Assembly (NCBI GenBank): GCA_020444175.1
Contig: JAHLLM010000008.1
Location: forward strand, 62,001 to 126,000
Direction: 5' to 3'
DNA: 64,000 bases
From: Desulfobulbaceae bacterium
GTDB lineage: Bacteria > Desulfobacterota > Desulfobulbia > Desulfobulbales > SURF-16
Part shown: positions 1-8,781 of the stretch, in pieces
Layout: each line of letters begins with the position of its first letter
Numbering within the stretch: the first letter of the stretch is position 1
Translations under genes and position numbers: made by a program
The notes under the pieces: generated by a model
The model's input: the letters and a program-made list of their open reading frames with translations, nothing else
The model's database searches: none
Told to the model about the DNA's origin: nothing

Positions 1-741
1 CTTAGGCTTGGCAACAGCCTGCTCTTTTTGCAGAAAGACCTTTTCAACGAAATCAGCCATCCCCTGCCCTGTTGCCACAGCCGCTTCGGTTGTGGCAAAT
101 CCGCACTGGCCTGCCTGGGCAATGTCCTCAAGATTTTTTTTGCCCATGGGGTTGTCGCCGATCAAAATTGTATAAATACAGATTCTGTCTCCATATGCTT
201 TTTTAAGTCTTTCCGCTGCCGCAACAGGTGATTGTTTCTTGGTGTCGATTCCGTCGCTGACAAGAATAACGGCAATTTTGCCGCTTGACTCTTGCAGGTC
301 ACCAACAGCATCCTCAAGGGGCTGGGCAAGCGGGGTCAGGCCGCCTACCTTGACCTTGTTGACGGCATCGCGCAGACCATCCTGCGTGTATGTGGTCATT
401 CCGTACACGAGTTTGCTGTCCTTCATGTTTGGCCCCTGGGTGGGGCCAAAGACGCGTAATCCAGCCTGTACATCCTGCAGGCCGGTCTGAATATTAAGGA
501 CGGGGAGCGTCTCGTTCATGTGCAGGATGACTTCTTTGGCACGCACACATTTTTGTTTGTTTTGGTACTTGTCAAACATGGAGGAGGAGGCATCGTGGAG
601 AATCAGGAAATTATCAATTTTTTTCTTGTACCCCTTACCGGAAAAATCAAAGGCCTGAAACGGCGTTTCCGCTACTTTGGGGGCACAGGCGGCAAGCAGC
701 CCGATGATGGCAAGAATCCAGACAAATTGGAATTTTTTCAT
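1..741 (-). CDS. von Willebrand A domain lipoprotein, C-terminus beyond left edge
   Basis: An open frame runs from ATG at 741 to the window edge without a stop (247 codons visible), preceded by a strong AAGGAGG site. The N-terminus is a lipoprotein signal with lipobox LAAC (Cys19), so the protein should be membrane-anchored outside the cytoplasm. A von Willebrand factor A fold follows: the MIDAS motif DASSS (residues 50-54), a TPLAQPL segment that may carry the MIDAS threonine, and a VILVSDG strand. Such domains bind protein partners through a metal ion. Related deltaproteobacterial lipoproteins often continue into an OmpA-like peptidoglycan-binding domain, but that part is not in the window. 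The specific role is unknown; start, lipobox and MIDAS are clear. Confidence 0.85.
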   Translation of the reverse strand, partial: MKKFQFVWILAIIGLLAACAPKVAETPFQAFDFSGKGYKKKIDNFLILHDASSSMFDKYQNKQKCVRAKEVILHMNETLPVLNIQTGLQDVQAGLRVFGPTQGPNMKDSKLVYGMTTYTQDGLRDAVNKVKVGGLTPLAQPLEDAVGDLQESSGKIAVILVSDGIDTKKQSPVAAAERLKKAYGDRICIYTILIGDNPMGKKNLEDIAQAGQCGFATTEAAVATGQGMADFVEKVFLQKEQAVAKPK

Positions 742-786
742 TTTCAACCTCCTTAGGTCATTTAATTTCAAAAATGTAATGAGAAA

Positions 787-1605
787 TTACTCTTTTTCCT
801 GATACAAATGCACATCTCTTTGGGGATACGGAATGCTAATATCTTGCTCGTCAAACGTTCTTTTGACTTTTTCAGTAACTTCAAAAAAGACATTCCAGTA
901 GTCATCTGTATTAACCCAGGGGCGCACAACAAAGTTGACGCTGCTGTCGGCCAGTTCGGAAAGAGCCACTGTTGGGGCGGGATCCTTGAGGACACGCGGG
1001 TCAGAAGCAATTATGTCATTTAAAAGGCCTTTTGCCTTGCCGATATCATCGTCATAACTGATACCGAAAACCATATCCACCCTGCGGGTAGGGTTGTCAT
1101 TGATATTGGTTATCACGTCAGAGGTAATGCTGCTGTTCGGAATGATTACTTTTTTGTTGTCCAGGGAGTTGATCGTGGTGTGAAAAATGTTGATGGCGGC
1201 TATGCGGCCGGTGACTCCCACAGTTGTAACCAGGTCCCCGAGTTTAAAGGGCCGCAGGAAAATTATCATGACTCCTGAGGCTATATTTGACAAAGAATCC
1301 TTGAGGGCAAGGCCAATGGCAAGACCGGCAGCACCTATTATTGTCAGAAAGGAGGTTGTGTTGATACCAAGCTGTCCGGCGGCTGCGACAATGACCAGCA
1401 CCAGCAAGGTATAATAGACGACGTTTTCCAGAAAGTGAATCAGGGTGGCTTCAACCTTATTTTTCTCAAGGAGCCTGACAACAAGACGGGAAACATGGCC
1501 GGCAAGCCATTTCCCGATTATGAAAACAACAAGAGCAGCAATTAATTTCATTGAATAGGTCGTTAACCAATAGGAGATCGTGTCATACATTTTTTCAATA
1601 TCCAT
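787..1605 (-). CDS. mscS: Small-conductance mechanosensitive channel, MscS family
   Basis: This 272-residue protein matches the compact MscS type. It has hydrophobic helices near residues 18-36 and 60-80, then the Gly/Ala-rich pore helix TM3 (about residues 85-115, AAGLAIGLALKDSLSNIASG), followed by the beta domain (LGDLVTTVGVTGRI) and a soluble C-terminal vestibule. These inner-membrane channels open under membrane tension and release solutes after hypo-osmotic shock. The length fits E. coli MscS (286 residues). The gene lies 45 bp upstream of the VWA lipoprotein on the same strand, so cotranscription is possible but the functions do not obviously relate. Family assignment is firm. Confidence 0.95.
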   Translation of the reverse strand: MDIEKMYDTISYWLTTYSMKLIAALVVFIIGKWLAGHVSRLVVRLLEKNKVEATLIHFLENVVYYTLLVLVIVAAAGQLGINTTSFLTIIGAAGLAIGLALKDSLSNIASGVMIIFLRPFKLGDLVTTVGVTGRIAAINIFHTTINSLDNKKVIIPNSSITSDVITNINDNPTRRVDMVFGISYDDDIGKAKGLLNDIIASDPRVLKDPAPTVALSELADSSVNFVVRPWVNTDDYWNVFFEVTEKVKRTFDEQDISIPYPQRDVHLYQEKE

Positions 1606-1636
1606 AGCTGCCTCACTTTTTTCATTTTTGTTTAAC

Positions 1637-1805
1637 TAGTGCCCGTCCATAAATAGTCCTTTCGGAGTCTCGCGGACTCGCTTACCTGCCCGATATCTGC
1701 GTCATGCTTAAAAAATTATCCTCGGAATATTAAATATATGCCTCTTGTAATTTTTTGTGCAATCCTTGATCTCGAACAAAATGATCTATTTCTGGACAGT
1801 CACTA
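1637..1805. repeat. MITE-like element, family 1 copy A
   Basis: A 169-bp non-coding element whose ends are imperfect inverted repeats (TAGTGCCCGTCCATAAAT against the complement of ATTTCTGGACAGTCACTA). Inside is a second inverted pair built on AAAAAATTA and TAATTTTTT. Copies at 27486-27630 (inverted) and 50723-50866 share the interior almost base for base. This copy has about 25 extra bases near the left end. It contains no gene and sits between mscS and msrBA. Confidence 0.8.
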
Positions 1806-1958
1806 ACTACCTAATAACAGTATAAATTATTGATTAGTATTTTTGTATAATGATGGGCGTCAGGGTGTCAAGGGAAATTCTGCAAAGAAGAAAATTAGGG
1901 GGCAAGTTTGCTAGGCGACGGAGTGGTACAGAGGACAGAACAGCCAGTAGAGTCAGGG

Positions 1959-1995
1959 AACAGGGTAAGGGTATTTTTTTAACCCTTACCCTGTT
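1959..1995 (-). terminator. Stem-loop just after msrBA stop
   Basis: A 14-bp perfect inverted repeat (1959-1972 with 1982-1995) with an A/T-rich loop lies immediately downstream of the methionine sulfoxide reductase stop codon. No good U-tract follows on the minus strand, so it may terminate weakly or protect the 3' end of the message. Confidence 0.5.
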
Positions 1996-1998
1996 TTT

Positions 1999-3036
1999 CT
2001 AGTCGCGCAGGAAATGACAACTGTATCCTGTTGGATTTCTCTGCAGGTAATCCTGGTGATAGTCTTCGGCCGGGTAAAAAGGTGAGGCTGCAACAATTTC
2101 CGTGACTATCGGCTCCTGCCATTTGCCAGAGGCTTCAACCTCTTCTTTTTTCCGTAAAGCCTGCGCTCTTTGTTCTTCATTTTGAAAAAAAACAACGGAT
2201 CTGTATTGGCTTCCCCGATCATTTCCCTGTCTGTTTTTTGTGGTTGGGTCGTGCAGTCTGAAAAAATAATCAAGCAGGATTTCATAACTGACCTTTGCCG
2301 GGTCGAATTCCACCTGAACAACCTCGGCGTGTCCAGTGGCTCCAGTACTGACCTGGGAGTACGTCGGGTTTCTGAGTTCTCCTCCGGCGTACCCCACCGT
2401 GGTTGCGATTACGCCGGGAATTTTTCTGAGAATCTCTTCAACCCCCCAGAAGCATCCTGCTCCGAACAGGGCAATGTCGGTTTTCTGTTTCGGCTGCTCG
2501 GCAGACCCTTTTTTGTCCTCAAAAAGAAAAAGGTAGTTCCCATAGCCCTCCTTTTCAAGATCACTTGCCGGGATAAATCGCAGGGCCGCGGAATTGATGC
2601 AGTATCGTAAGCCGCTGGGAGCAGGACCGTCATCAAAGACATGGCCCAGGTGGGAATCGGCGTAACGGCTGCGGACCTCTGTCCGGGGCATGAAAAGTTT
2701 GAAATCACGGTGTTCGACAATATTCTCTGCCTCCAGAGGGGTACTGAAGCTTGGCCATCCGGTTCCTGAATCAAATTTATCCAGTGAACTGAAAAGCGGT
2801 TCGCCGGAGGCGATGTCCACGTATATGCCCTCCTTTTTGTTATCCCAGTACTCGTTGCGGAAAGGGGGCTCGGTCCCCTCCTGCTGCGTGACCTTATACT
2901 GCAGGTCTGAGAGTTTTTCCTGCAGCTCCTTATCGTTTTTTGTGTATGATTTCCATGATTCTTCTGCCATAGGCTCACCTGTCACTATGAGTGAAAAAAG
3001 AAAAAAGAAAACAATGAAGAAAATATATCTCTGCAT
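1999..3036 (-). CDS. msrBA: Secreted bifunctional methionine sulfoxide reductase MsrB-MsrA
   Basis: Two reductases are fused in 345 residues, behind a signal peptide (about residues 1-20), so repair of oxidised methionine should take place in the periplasm. The MsrB part (about 28-170) has SGTGWPSF and the catalytic cysteine in RYCINSAAL and reduces the R epimer. The MsrA part (about 185-340) has the catalytic GAGCFWG motif and the PAEDYHQDY signature and reduces the S epimer. The MsrB part lacks the usual zinc-binding CxxC pairs (YVDIASG where zinc forms have YxCxxCG), and the SGxGWPSF position that is often cysteine is threonine. No thioredoxin-like donor domain is fused, so electrons must come from another periplasmic protein. 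Gene order B-A is the reverse of the Neisseria PilB fusion. Confidence 0.95.
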   Translation of the reverse strand: MQRYIFFIVFFFLFSLIVTGEPMAEESWKSYTKNDKELQEKLSDLQYKVTQQEGTEPPFRNEYWDNKKEGIYVDIASGEPLFSSLDKFDSGTGWPSFSTPLEAENIVEHRDFKLFMPRTEVRSRYADSHLGHVFDDGPAPSGLRYCINSAALRFIPASDLEKEGYGNYLFLFEDKKGSAEQPKQKTDIALFGAGCFWGVEEILRKIPGVIATTVGYAGGELRNPTYSQVSTGATGHAEVVQVEFDPAKVSYEILLDYFFRLHDPTTKNRQGNDRGSQYRSVVFFQNEEQRAQALRKKEEVEASGKWQEPIVTEIVAASPFYPAEDYHQDYLQRNPTGYSCHFLRD

Positions 3037-3146
3037 ATGAAAAATCCTCGGTTTTTTTGACTCAAGAGATTATAGCAAAGAGGAGTTACATGTTATGGTA
3101 TTTAAGAGTGCATAAAAATATAAAATGTTCTCGCTGGAGGGATAAA

Positions 3147-3560
3147 ATGGGCCGGGAAAATGACAGTCATAGCAAGACAATCGGTTATATCCTCTGGATT
3201 TTCGGCTTTACCGGGGCGCACAGGTTTTATTATGGTAAGCCCATTTCCGGCACTGTCTACTTTTTTACCCTGGGTCTGCTTGGTATCGGCTGGATTATAG
3301 ATCTTTTTCTCATTCCCATGATGGACAAACAGGCGGACCTGCGCTTTAAGGAAGGAGTAATAGACTATACGGTTGCCTGGCTTCTGCTGACATTCCTGGG
3401 GTATTTCGGTATCCACAGAATGTATATGGGGAAATGGGTGAGCGGCCTGGTCTACTTGCTGACTGTCGGCCTTTTTGGCGTGGGTTATATCTACGATTTC
3501 TGGACACTGAACGCCCAGATCAGCATGATTAATCTGCAAAAGAGTCTGACGGCTACCTAA
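3147..3560 (+). CDS. Double TM2-domain membrane protein
   Basis: A 137-residue membrane protein with two TM2-type units: KTIGYILWIFGFTGAHRFYYGK plus a hydrophobic hairpin, then VAWLLLTFLGYFGIHRMYMGK plus a second hairpin. The (G)xHR(F/M)Y(Y/M)GK motif between two helices defines TM2 proteins. The ATG at 3147 was chosen because GGAGG lies 6 bases upstream; the open frame extends 30 codons further with no site and unlikely composition. The function of bacterial TM2 proteins is not established. The gene is divergent from msrBA, with a shared 110-bp promoter region. Confidence 0.85.
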   Translation: MGRENDSHSKTIGYILWIFGFTGAHRFYYGKPISGTVYFFTLGLLGIGWIIDLFLIPMMDKQADLRFKEGVIDYTVAWLLLTFLGYFGIHRMYMGKWVSGLVYLLTVGLFGVGYIYDFWTLNAQISMINLQKSLTAT

Positions 3561-3671
3561 TGTCATGTCAGGCTTCAATCGTCGTGTAGGTCGCCATACC
3601 CATGGCGACTCTTCAGTGTCGGAAAGGGTTTCCCGACCTACAGCATACGTCAAAAGGCATTTGACATGACA
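3561..3671. repeat. Inverted-repeat element, family 2 copy 1
   Basis: A 111-bp element bounded by the inverted repeat TGTCATGTCA / TGACATGACA. It contains a subterminal GTGTAGGTCG and its complement CGACCTACA, and a central hairpin CGCCATACCCATGGCG. A related element lies at 63072-63189 with its centre in the opposite orientation. It starts directly after the TM2 stop codon and may also help end that transcript. Confidence 0.7.
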
Positions 3672-3699
3672 CCGGGTTGCCTATGAATGATGAAATGAA

Positions 3700-4962
3700 A
3701 TGACTGATGAAATAAAAAGCCGCCATCACAGCACCATCCATTACGGCTGGTTTGTGGTGGCGGCCGGAACACTCTGTATTTTTGCCGGCCTCGGTTTTGG
3801 CCGTTTCGCCCTGGGCATGCTCCTGCCCGCCATGGGGAAATCTCTGAGTTTGTCCTATTCCCAGATGGGCCTGATCAGTACCTTGAATTTTGTCGGCTAT
3901 CTTGTTGCTGTTCTTCTGTGCGGCAAGCTTTCCCGTCGTTTTGGCCCCCGTCGACTCATCACCGCAGCCCTCCTGCTTGTCGGCCTGTCCATGGCCTGTA
4001 TCAGTATCACAGAAAATCTCTTTTTTATTATCCTCTTTTATACCCTCACCGGAATGGGCAGCGCCATGTCCAATGTTCCCATGATGGGGCTTGTTCCCGC
4101 CTGGTTTTCCAGAAAGAAGCGGGGAAAGGCCGGAGGTTTCATGGTGATTGGCAGCGGGTTTGCCATTATTCTCTGCGGCAGGATGATTCCCTGGTTGAAC
4201 GGCCCGCATGGAGAGGGCTGGCGCACGAGCTGGCTGGTTCTTGGCCTCATTGTCCTGGCCGCAGCTCTCATCTGCTTTCTGGTGCTCAGGGACAATCCCG
4301 GGGAAAAAGGTTTACAGCCTGTGGGCAGCGAGTTCACCCCCGGCACAGGTGCAGCCAATCCGTTTGCAGAGCAGAAAGAACCCCATGCCCGCTTTATCTA
4401 TCACTGCGCGGCCCTTTATTTCCTTTTTGGTTTCACCTACGTGATCTACGCAACATTTATTGTCACCGCCATGGTGCAGGAACGAGGTTTCAGTCAGGAG
4501 GTTGCCGGAAATTTCTGGTCCTGGGTCGGGTTTTTAAGTCTGTTTTCCGGGCCGGTTTTCGGTGTGCTGTCTGACAAGGCCGGCAGAAGGACCGCTCTCA
4601 TGACGGTTTTTGGCATACAGACAGTGGCCTACCTTCTTGTCGGGCTTAACACTCCCGGCATTTCTCTTTACCTGTCAATCGGCTGCTATGGCATTGTTGC
4701 CTGGAGTATTCCGACTATCATGGCGGCCCTGGTGGGAGATCACGTCGGTGCCCAACGCGTTGTCAGTGTATTTGGATTCATAACCTTTGTTTTTGGCCTG
4801 GGACAGATAAGCGGACCTTACCTTGCCGGAATACTTGCGGAAATGACGGGGAGTTTTTCCAGCAGTTTTCTGCTGGCATCGAGCATGACAGCGGCAGCTG
4901 TTTTCTTGTCAGCGCTTTTACCCGTTTATGGAGATTCAAAAGAAAAAAGTAAGGGAACATAA
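3700..4962 (+). CDS. Major facilitator superfamily transporter
   Basis: A 420-residue inner-membrane carrier with about twelve hydrophobic segments in two halves separated by a hydrophilic loop near residues 205-230. The loop motif between helices 2 and 3 is CGKLSRRFGPRRL and its repeat in the second half is GVLSDKAGRRTAL, both typical of MFS proteins. The N-terminal GRFALGMLLPAM segment resembles the YbfB/YjiJ-like group, though an organic-anion carrier cannot be excluded. Substrate and direction cannot be read from the sequence. It stands alone, 30 bp after a repeat element and 86 bp before a large regulator gene on the same strand. Confidence 0.85.
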   Translation: MTDEIKSRHHSTIHYGWFVVAAGTLCIFAGLGFGRFALGMLLPAMGKSLSLSYSQMGLISTLNFVGYLVAVLLCGKLSRRFGPRRLITAALLLVGLSMACISITENLFFIILFYTLTGMGSAMSNVPMMGLVPAWFSRKKRGKAGGFMVIGSGFAIILCGRMIPWLNGPHGEGWRTSWLVLGLIVLAAALICFLVLRDNPGEKGLQPVGSEFTPGTGAANPFAEQKEPHARFIYHCAALYFLFGFTYVIYATFIVTAMVQERGFSQEVAGNFWSWVGFLSLFSGPVFGVLSDKAGRRTALMTVFGIQTVAYLLVGLNTPGISLYLSIGCYGIVAWSIPTIMAALVGDHVGAQRVVSVFGFITFVFGLGQISGPYLAGILAEMTGSFSSSFLLASSMTAAAVFLSALLPVYGDSKEKSKGT

Positions 4963-5048
4963 ATAACTCTTGGAAATACACCACAAAGCACACAGAGAAC
5001 ACGAAGACAAAAGCTGTATAGATATCAAAAAAATAAGGAGATCGTTTA

Positions 5049-8000
5049 ATGGGACTAGAAGAAAAGACTGTGGACCTGCTTATTCCGGCCAATAAATTTT
5101 ATCCTCCCAGTTTTGCTCCTTCCCAGCACCTGTTTCGCGATAAACTCATCAATCAGACTCTCCAGTGGGAAAACGGCGGCAGGAAAGTCGTGTCAATCGA
5201 GGGACAGGCAGGCCAGGGCAAAACGACTCTCGCCCTGCAGTATTTAACCCATGGCAGGCATCGGTTCGCCTGGTATCAGTTTGCACCGGAGGATACGGAT
5301 CCTGTTTTTTTTGTCACTGCCCTGGTCAGCTGCCTCAAGGGCGCTGTGAGCGGTTTCTCCTCACCGTGGCCTGAACAGATGATCGCCGGCAGGACTATAA
5401 CGGCACCAGACCTCATGGGAGTGCTTAATATTCTGTTAAAGGATCTTGACAGGGCTACAGATGGTGATTTCTATTTTGTTTTCGATGACATGCATCTTCT
5501 TGGCTCAGGTGGATACACTCTGAGCCTGATTGATTATCTTATTGATACCTCTCCTCCCCATATTCACTATCTGCTTCTTTCGCGTCAGTCCCTTGTTCTG
5601 CAGAGTAAGGTCTTTAAATTCGGTCGCCAGGCCCAATATCTCACGAATGATGATCTTCAGCTGAGCACGGATGAAATATACAGTCTTTTTAATGGGATCA
5701 TCGAGGTTCCCGTCAGCCGGGAAATGGCGCACTCCCTGCAAAAGGCAACGGACGGCTGGGCCATGGGACTTATTCTCGTAGGACATGCTCTCAAGGGTAA
5801 AGAGGCCGATGATGTGGAGCCGTTCTTGCGACAGCTCCTTCGTAAAGGAGCAATCCGGGACTATTTTCTGGAAGAGATCTTTCTGCAGATATGCCCCGCG
5901 GATCAAAAGGCATTGCAGCTCCTCTCATTACTTGAGGACATACCCCTCGAACTTGCCAGAAAAATCTGCCGGGACGATATGATTGGTAAAAAACTGCAAA
6001 GCCTGGTGGATCACAATTATTTTGTTCGCCGTCTGGATAATGAAGGCAAGGTTTTTGCCTTTCATCAGCTTTTTCAACAATTCCTGGCTGAAGAGGCAGA
6101 AAAAGGTTTTTCCCGTGATGTAATTGCCGGCGTTTTCCAGGAAGCAGCACAGTTTGCCATCAAGGAGTCCATGCCTGCAACGGCCCTGCGTTATTTCTTG
6201 CTGGCAGGTGACTTTGCCCGCATGGAGGAATTTGTTCAGCAGGAGGGCATGGTTTTTCTGGCAAACAACCGCAATGTCACGCTCTTTGGCATTTTAAACG
6301 CGGTCCCTCCGGAAGAACTGAACCGCCATGGTTGGCTAACCCTGTTTAAAGGGCTTGCCCAATATGATTTTATGCCGCAAACAAGTATAGATTCCCTGGT
6401 GTCGGCTCAGCAGACTCTGAACAAGCAGGGTGAAGAAATTGGTGAGTTGCTGGCCATAGGGCAGATTATCCTCTATCACTGGATCATTTCAGGGCTTCTC
6501 AATGAAGGGGCGCGCTATCTGCCACGGGCTGAGGAGCTTTTTGCCCGGGTTGTCAATCAGCTTTCACCGGTTGAGAAGATCCTTGTTACCCGCAACATTG
6601 CCGCCGGCTACTGTTATTTTATGATGGATATGGACAGAGCCAGGTACTACTCGGCCCAGGCCATGGAGTTGGCCCGGCAGCACGGTATTAGAAACTATGT
6701 TGGTGCAACCCTGTTGCTCCAGGGCTATGAGGATTTTCTTGTGGCTCGGAGATTTGCCTATCGGAAAACCCTTGAGATGGCCTCCGACATGGTTCGGGAC
6801 CCCAGTATCGGTACGGTGGCCCAGCTCGGCCTGTTGACTTTGAGAATCAATGAACTTGAGGCCTATGGAGATTTTGAAAATTATTTTATCCAGGAAAATC
6901 TTCTTGAGCAGCGCGTCGGCCGGGAGGTCGTAAAACAGACTATTATCGGACCTTTTCTCTATATCTGGCGAGCCGGAATTTATGCGGCGCTCGGCGAGCC
7001 CGAAAAGGCGGTCATGGTGCTGGAGAGTTCCGGAGAAGCCGGAAGCGCAGCACTTAATCCCCATCTTCGCAGCCAGATCCTTCATTGGCAGGCCCTTGCC
7101 CTGGCGATGTGTAAAAATGATCCGGAAAAGACAGAGGCCCTGGCTCAAGAGTCCATGGAGCTGCGCCGCCAGTGTGGAGGTCCCTACTTTATTGCCTTAA
7201 ATAAAATTATTATTGGTGCCGCCTTTATATATGCTGAAAAGCGTGATGAAGCTGAAAAATTGCTGACAGAAGCACTCCGTGAAAGCCGCCGACTGCCAAA
7301 CAGCTATCTTGCATCGGCAGCCTCGCTGCAACGGTCTTATTGTCGATTCCTTGCCAAGCATCACGAGGAATGTTTGGAAGACCTGCGCCAGGGGCTGGAG
7401 AGCATGAAAAAAAATGGCTATGTCCATTTCTGGAGCTGGACGCCTGCCATGATGCGTACCCTGCTCGGGCTTGCTGTACGGCAAGGAATAGAGGTCGAAT
7501 ATGCCCGGAAACTGGCTGCCGAGAGACTGCAATGTGGTTTTCTGGATGACGGAACTGAAATTCCCCAACTGACAATAACAATACTCGGCTCATTCAGTCT
7601 GGGTATTGCAGGACGCCGGATTCTGACGGCCCTTGATTTTTCTCCGGCGCAGCGTCAGCTTCTTTCGCTGCTTCTTTCTTCGCCAGATCAAAGCATCAGC
7701 CAGGAGAAAGTGCAGCTCATCATCTGGCCGGACAGTGCTCCGGAAAAAGCCCGGTCAAAATTTGACACCCTTGTTTCCCGGATGCGCAAAATTATCGGAC
7801 AGGCCATTTCTCCCCTTTCTGAAAAAAATTATATTTCCATGAAAAAGGGCCTTCTCTGCCTGGATAACTGTTGGATCGATGCAGAAGATTTCAGGAAAAA
7901 AATAAGAAACGGCCTCAGTCATGCCGCTGTCAATGAATACTGGCATGCCGGAAATCTGTTTCAATCCGGTATGAAGCTGTGGAACGGTTGTTTTTCCACA

Positions 8001-8327
8001 GACATCTTTGCCGATGATCAGGTGCAGGAATATTGTCTTTCCCTGAAAAATTTATTCATCCAGGCCTCAAAAGTCTGGGCTGCCCACCTGATTGAAAGCG
8101 GCAACGAAGATGCGGCTCTGCCTCTTATCGAAAGGACCGCCGTTTTTGAACCCCTGGATGGCCGACTCGTGCAGATGATTTATCATATTTATCGCACACG
8201 GGGTGACAAGCCAAAAGCCAGAAGCATTCTCAACCATTTTTCAAGTCTCCTCCAACAGGAAGGTTTTCCAGCGGAGGAAATAACTGAGCTCACCAGCATG
8301 GTTCAGTCCGGAAAAGTCATTCACTGA
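5049..8327 (+). CDS. MalT/SARP-like ATPase transcriptional activator
   Basis: A 1092-residue cytoplasmic regulator. The N-terminal STAND-type ATPase has Walker A GQAGQGKT (residues 52-59) and Walker B FVFDD (143-147). A long helical, TPR-like middle region (about 350-800) probably binds an inducer or partner. The C-terminus (about 838-935) starts LTITILGSFSL and reads as an OmpR/SARP-type winged helix, followed by a bacterial transcriptional activation domain (about 945-1085). MalT itself ends in a LuxR-type helix-turn-helix, so this is the SARP-tailed variant. A good site (AAGGAG) precedes the ATG. Target genes and inducer are unknown; the downstream kinase has its own leader and terminator. 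Confidence 0.85.
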   Translation: MGLEEKTVDLLIPANKFYPPSFAPSQHLFRDKLINQTLQWENGGRKVVSIEGQAGQGKTTLALQYLTHGRHRFAWYQFAPEDTDPVFFVTALVSCLKGAVSGFSSPWPEQMIAGRTITAPDLMGVLNILLKDLDRATDGDFYFVFDDMHLLGSGGYTLSLIDYLIDTSPPHIHYLLLSRQSLVLQSKVFKFGRQAQYLTNDDLQLSTDEIYSLFNGIIEVPVSREMAHSLQKATDGWAMGLILVGHALKGKEADDVEPFLRQLLRKGAIRDYFLEEIFLQICPADQKALQLLSLLEDIPLELARKICRDDMIGKKLQSLVDHNYFVRRLDNEGKVFAFHQLFQQFLAEEAEKGFSRDVIAGVFQEAAQFAIKESMPATALRYFLLAGDFARMEEFVQQEGMVFLANNRNVTLFGILNAVPPEELNRHGWLTLFKGLAQYDFMPQTSIDSLVSAQQTLNKQGEEIGELLAIGQIILYHWIISGLLNEGARYLPRAEELFARVVNQLSPVEKILVTRNIAAGYCYFMMDMDRARYYSAQAMELARQHGIRNYVGATLLLQGYEDFLVARRFAYRKTLEMASDMVRDPSIGTVAQLGLLTLRINELEAYGDFENYFIQENLLEQRVGREVVKQTIIGPFLYIWRAGIYAALGEPEKAVMVLESSGEAGSAALNPHLRSQILHWQALALAMCKNDPEKTEALAQESMELRRQCGGPYFIALNKIIIGAAFIYAEKRDEAEKLLTEALRESRRLPNSYLASAASLQRSYCRFLAKHHEECLEDLRQGLESMKKNGYVHFWSWTPAMMRTLLGLAVRQGIEVEYARKLAAERLQCGFLDDGTEIPQLTITILGSFSLGIAGRRILTALDFSPAQRQLLSLLLSSPDQSISQEKVQLIIWPDSAPEKARSKFDTLVSRMRKIIGQAISPLSEKNYISMKKGLLCLDNCWIDAEDFRKKIRNGLSHAAVNEYWHAGNLFQSGMKLWNGCFSTDIFADDQVQEYCLSLKNLFIQASKVWAAHLIESGNEDAALPLIERTAVFEPLDGRLVQMIYHIYRTRGDKPKARSILNHFSSLLQQEGFPAEEITELTSMVQSGKVIH

Positions 8328-8440
8328 CAGGTATTTTCTCCTTCTTTTTCACGTTTTCTCTTTTTATCTCCTAACCCACTGAAGTGGAATAAAATATCAA
8401 AATTTTCAGGACTCTTTTCAGTACCCCCTTGAGGGGTATC

Positions 8441-8472
8441 CCTCGTTCCCACGGCCCACCGTGGGAACGAGG
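8441..8472. terminator. Strong hairpin after the MalT-like gene
   Basis: A 14-bp perfect stem (CCTCGTTCCCACGG and its complement) with a 4-base loop. It is flanked by two smaller palindromes, TACCCCCTTGAGGGGTA (8422-8438) and GGAGTTTAAACTCC (8471-8484). It may end transcription of the regulator gene. The same GTTCCCACG type of hairpin is common as a dispersed repeat in many bacteria, so it may be a REP element. No U-tract follows. Confidence 0.55.
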
Positions 8473-8615
8473 AGTTTAAACTCCTGAGATACTGCTGCAA
8501 AATTCTAACCGGACATTACTGAATTTTTTTCCACAAATAACACGAAAATAACTCCTAAGCGCCTAAAAGTAAGAAAAATGTAAGATTTCATTTGTAGGTT
8601 GCTTAACGCGCTCCT

Positions 8616-8687
8616 TTGGTCAGGGAAATTGGCGCAGAGTAGGGAGCTCTGCCTGCTGTCCTCCCAGATAAAAGCAGTATTGACCAA
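8616..8687 (+). ncRNA. Candidate structured leader RNA (possible riboswitch)
   Basis: The leader of the next gene can fold into a three-way junction. P1 pairs TTGGTCA (8616-8622) with TGACCAA (8681-8687). P2 pairs GCAGAG (8634-8639) with CTCTGC (8647-8652). P3 pairs CTGCT (8653-8657) with AGCAG (8673-8677). The loops of P2 and P3 are complementary: GGGAG (8642-8646) with CTCCC (8661-8665). A second CTCCC at 8698-8702, just before the terminator stem, could compete for the same loop. An intrinsic terminator follows 15 bases after P1. The layout resembles a riboswitch expression platform, but I recognise no known class; the purine riboswitch core bases are absent. Confidence 0.45.
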
Positions 8688-8702
8688 GTAATCATCCCTC
8701 CC

Positions 8703-8756
8703 GGGGCGGTACTTCCGCACGTTGTTGTGGAATTACCGCCCCTTCCCCTTTTTTTC
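8703..8756 (+). terminator. Intrinsic terminator in the kinase leader
   Basis: A 9-bp GC-rich stem (GGGGCGGTA, 8703-8711, with TACCGCCCC, 8734-8742) is followed by TTCCCC and a run of seven T residues. It lies upstream of the gene it would control, between the candidate RNA fold and the TTG start at 8782, as expected of an attenuator. Confidence 0.75.
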
Positions 8757-8781
8757 ATTTTTTTGTTGAGGAGATCCAGAA

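Noticed and set aside
8616-8687. Purine, TPP or cyclic-di-GMP riboswitch
   Set aside because: The fold looks riboswitch-like, but conserved core bases of these classes are not present.
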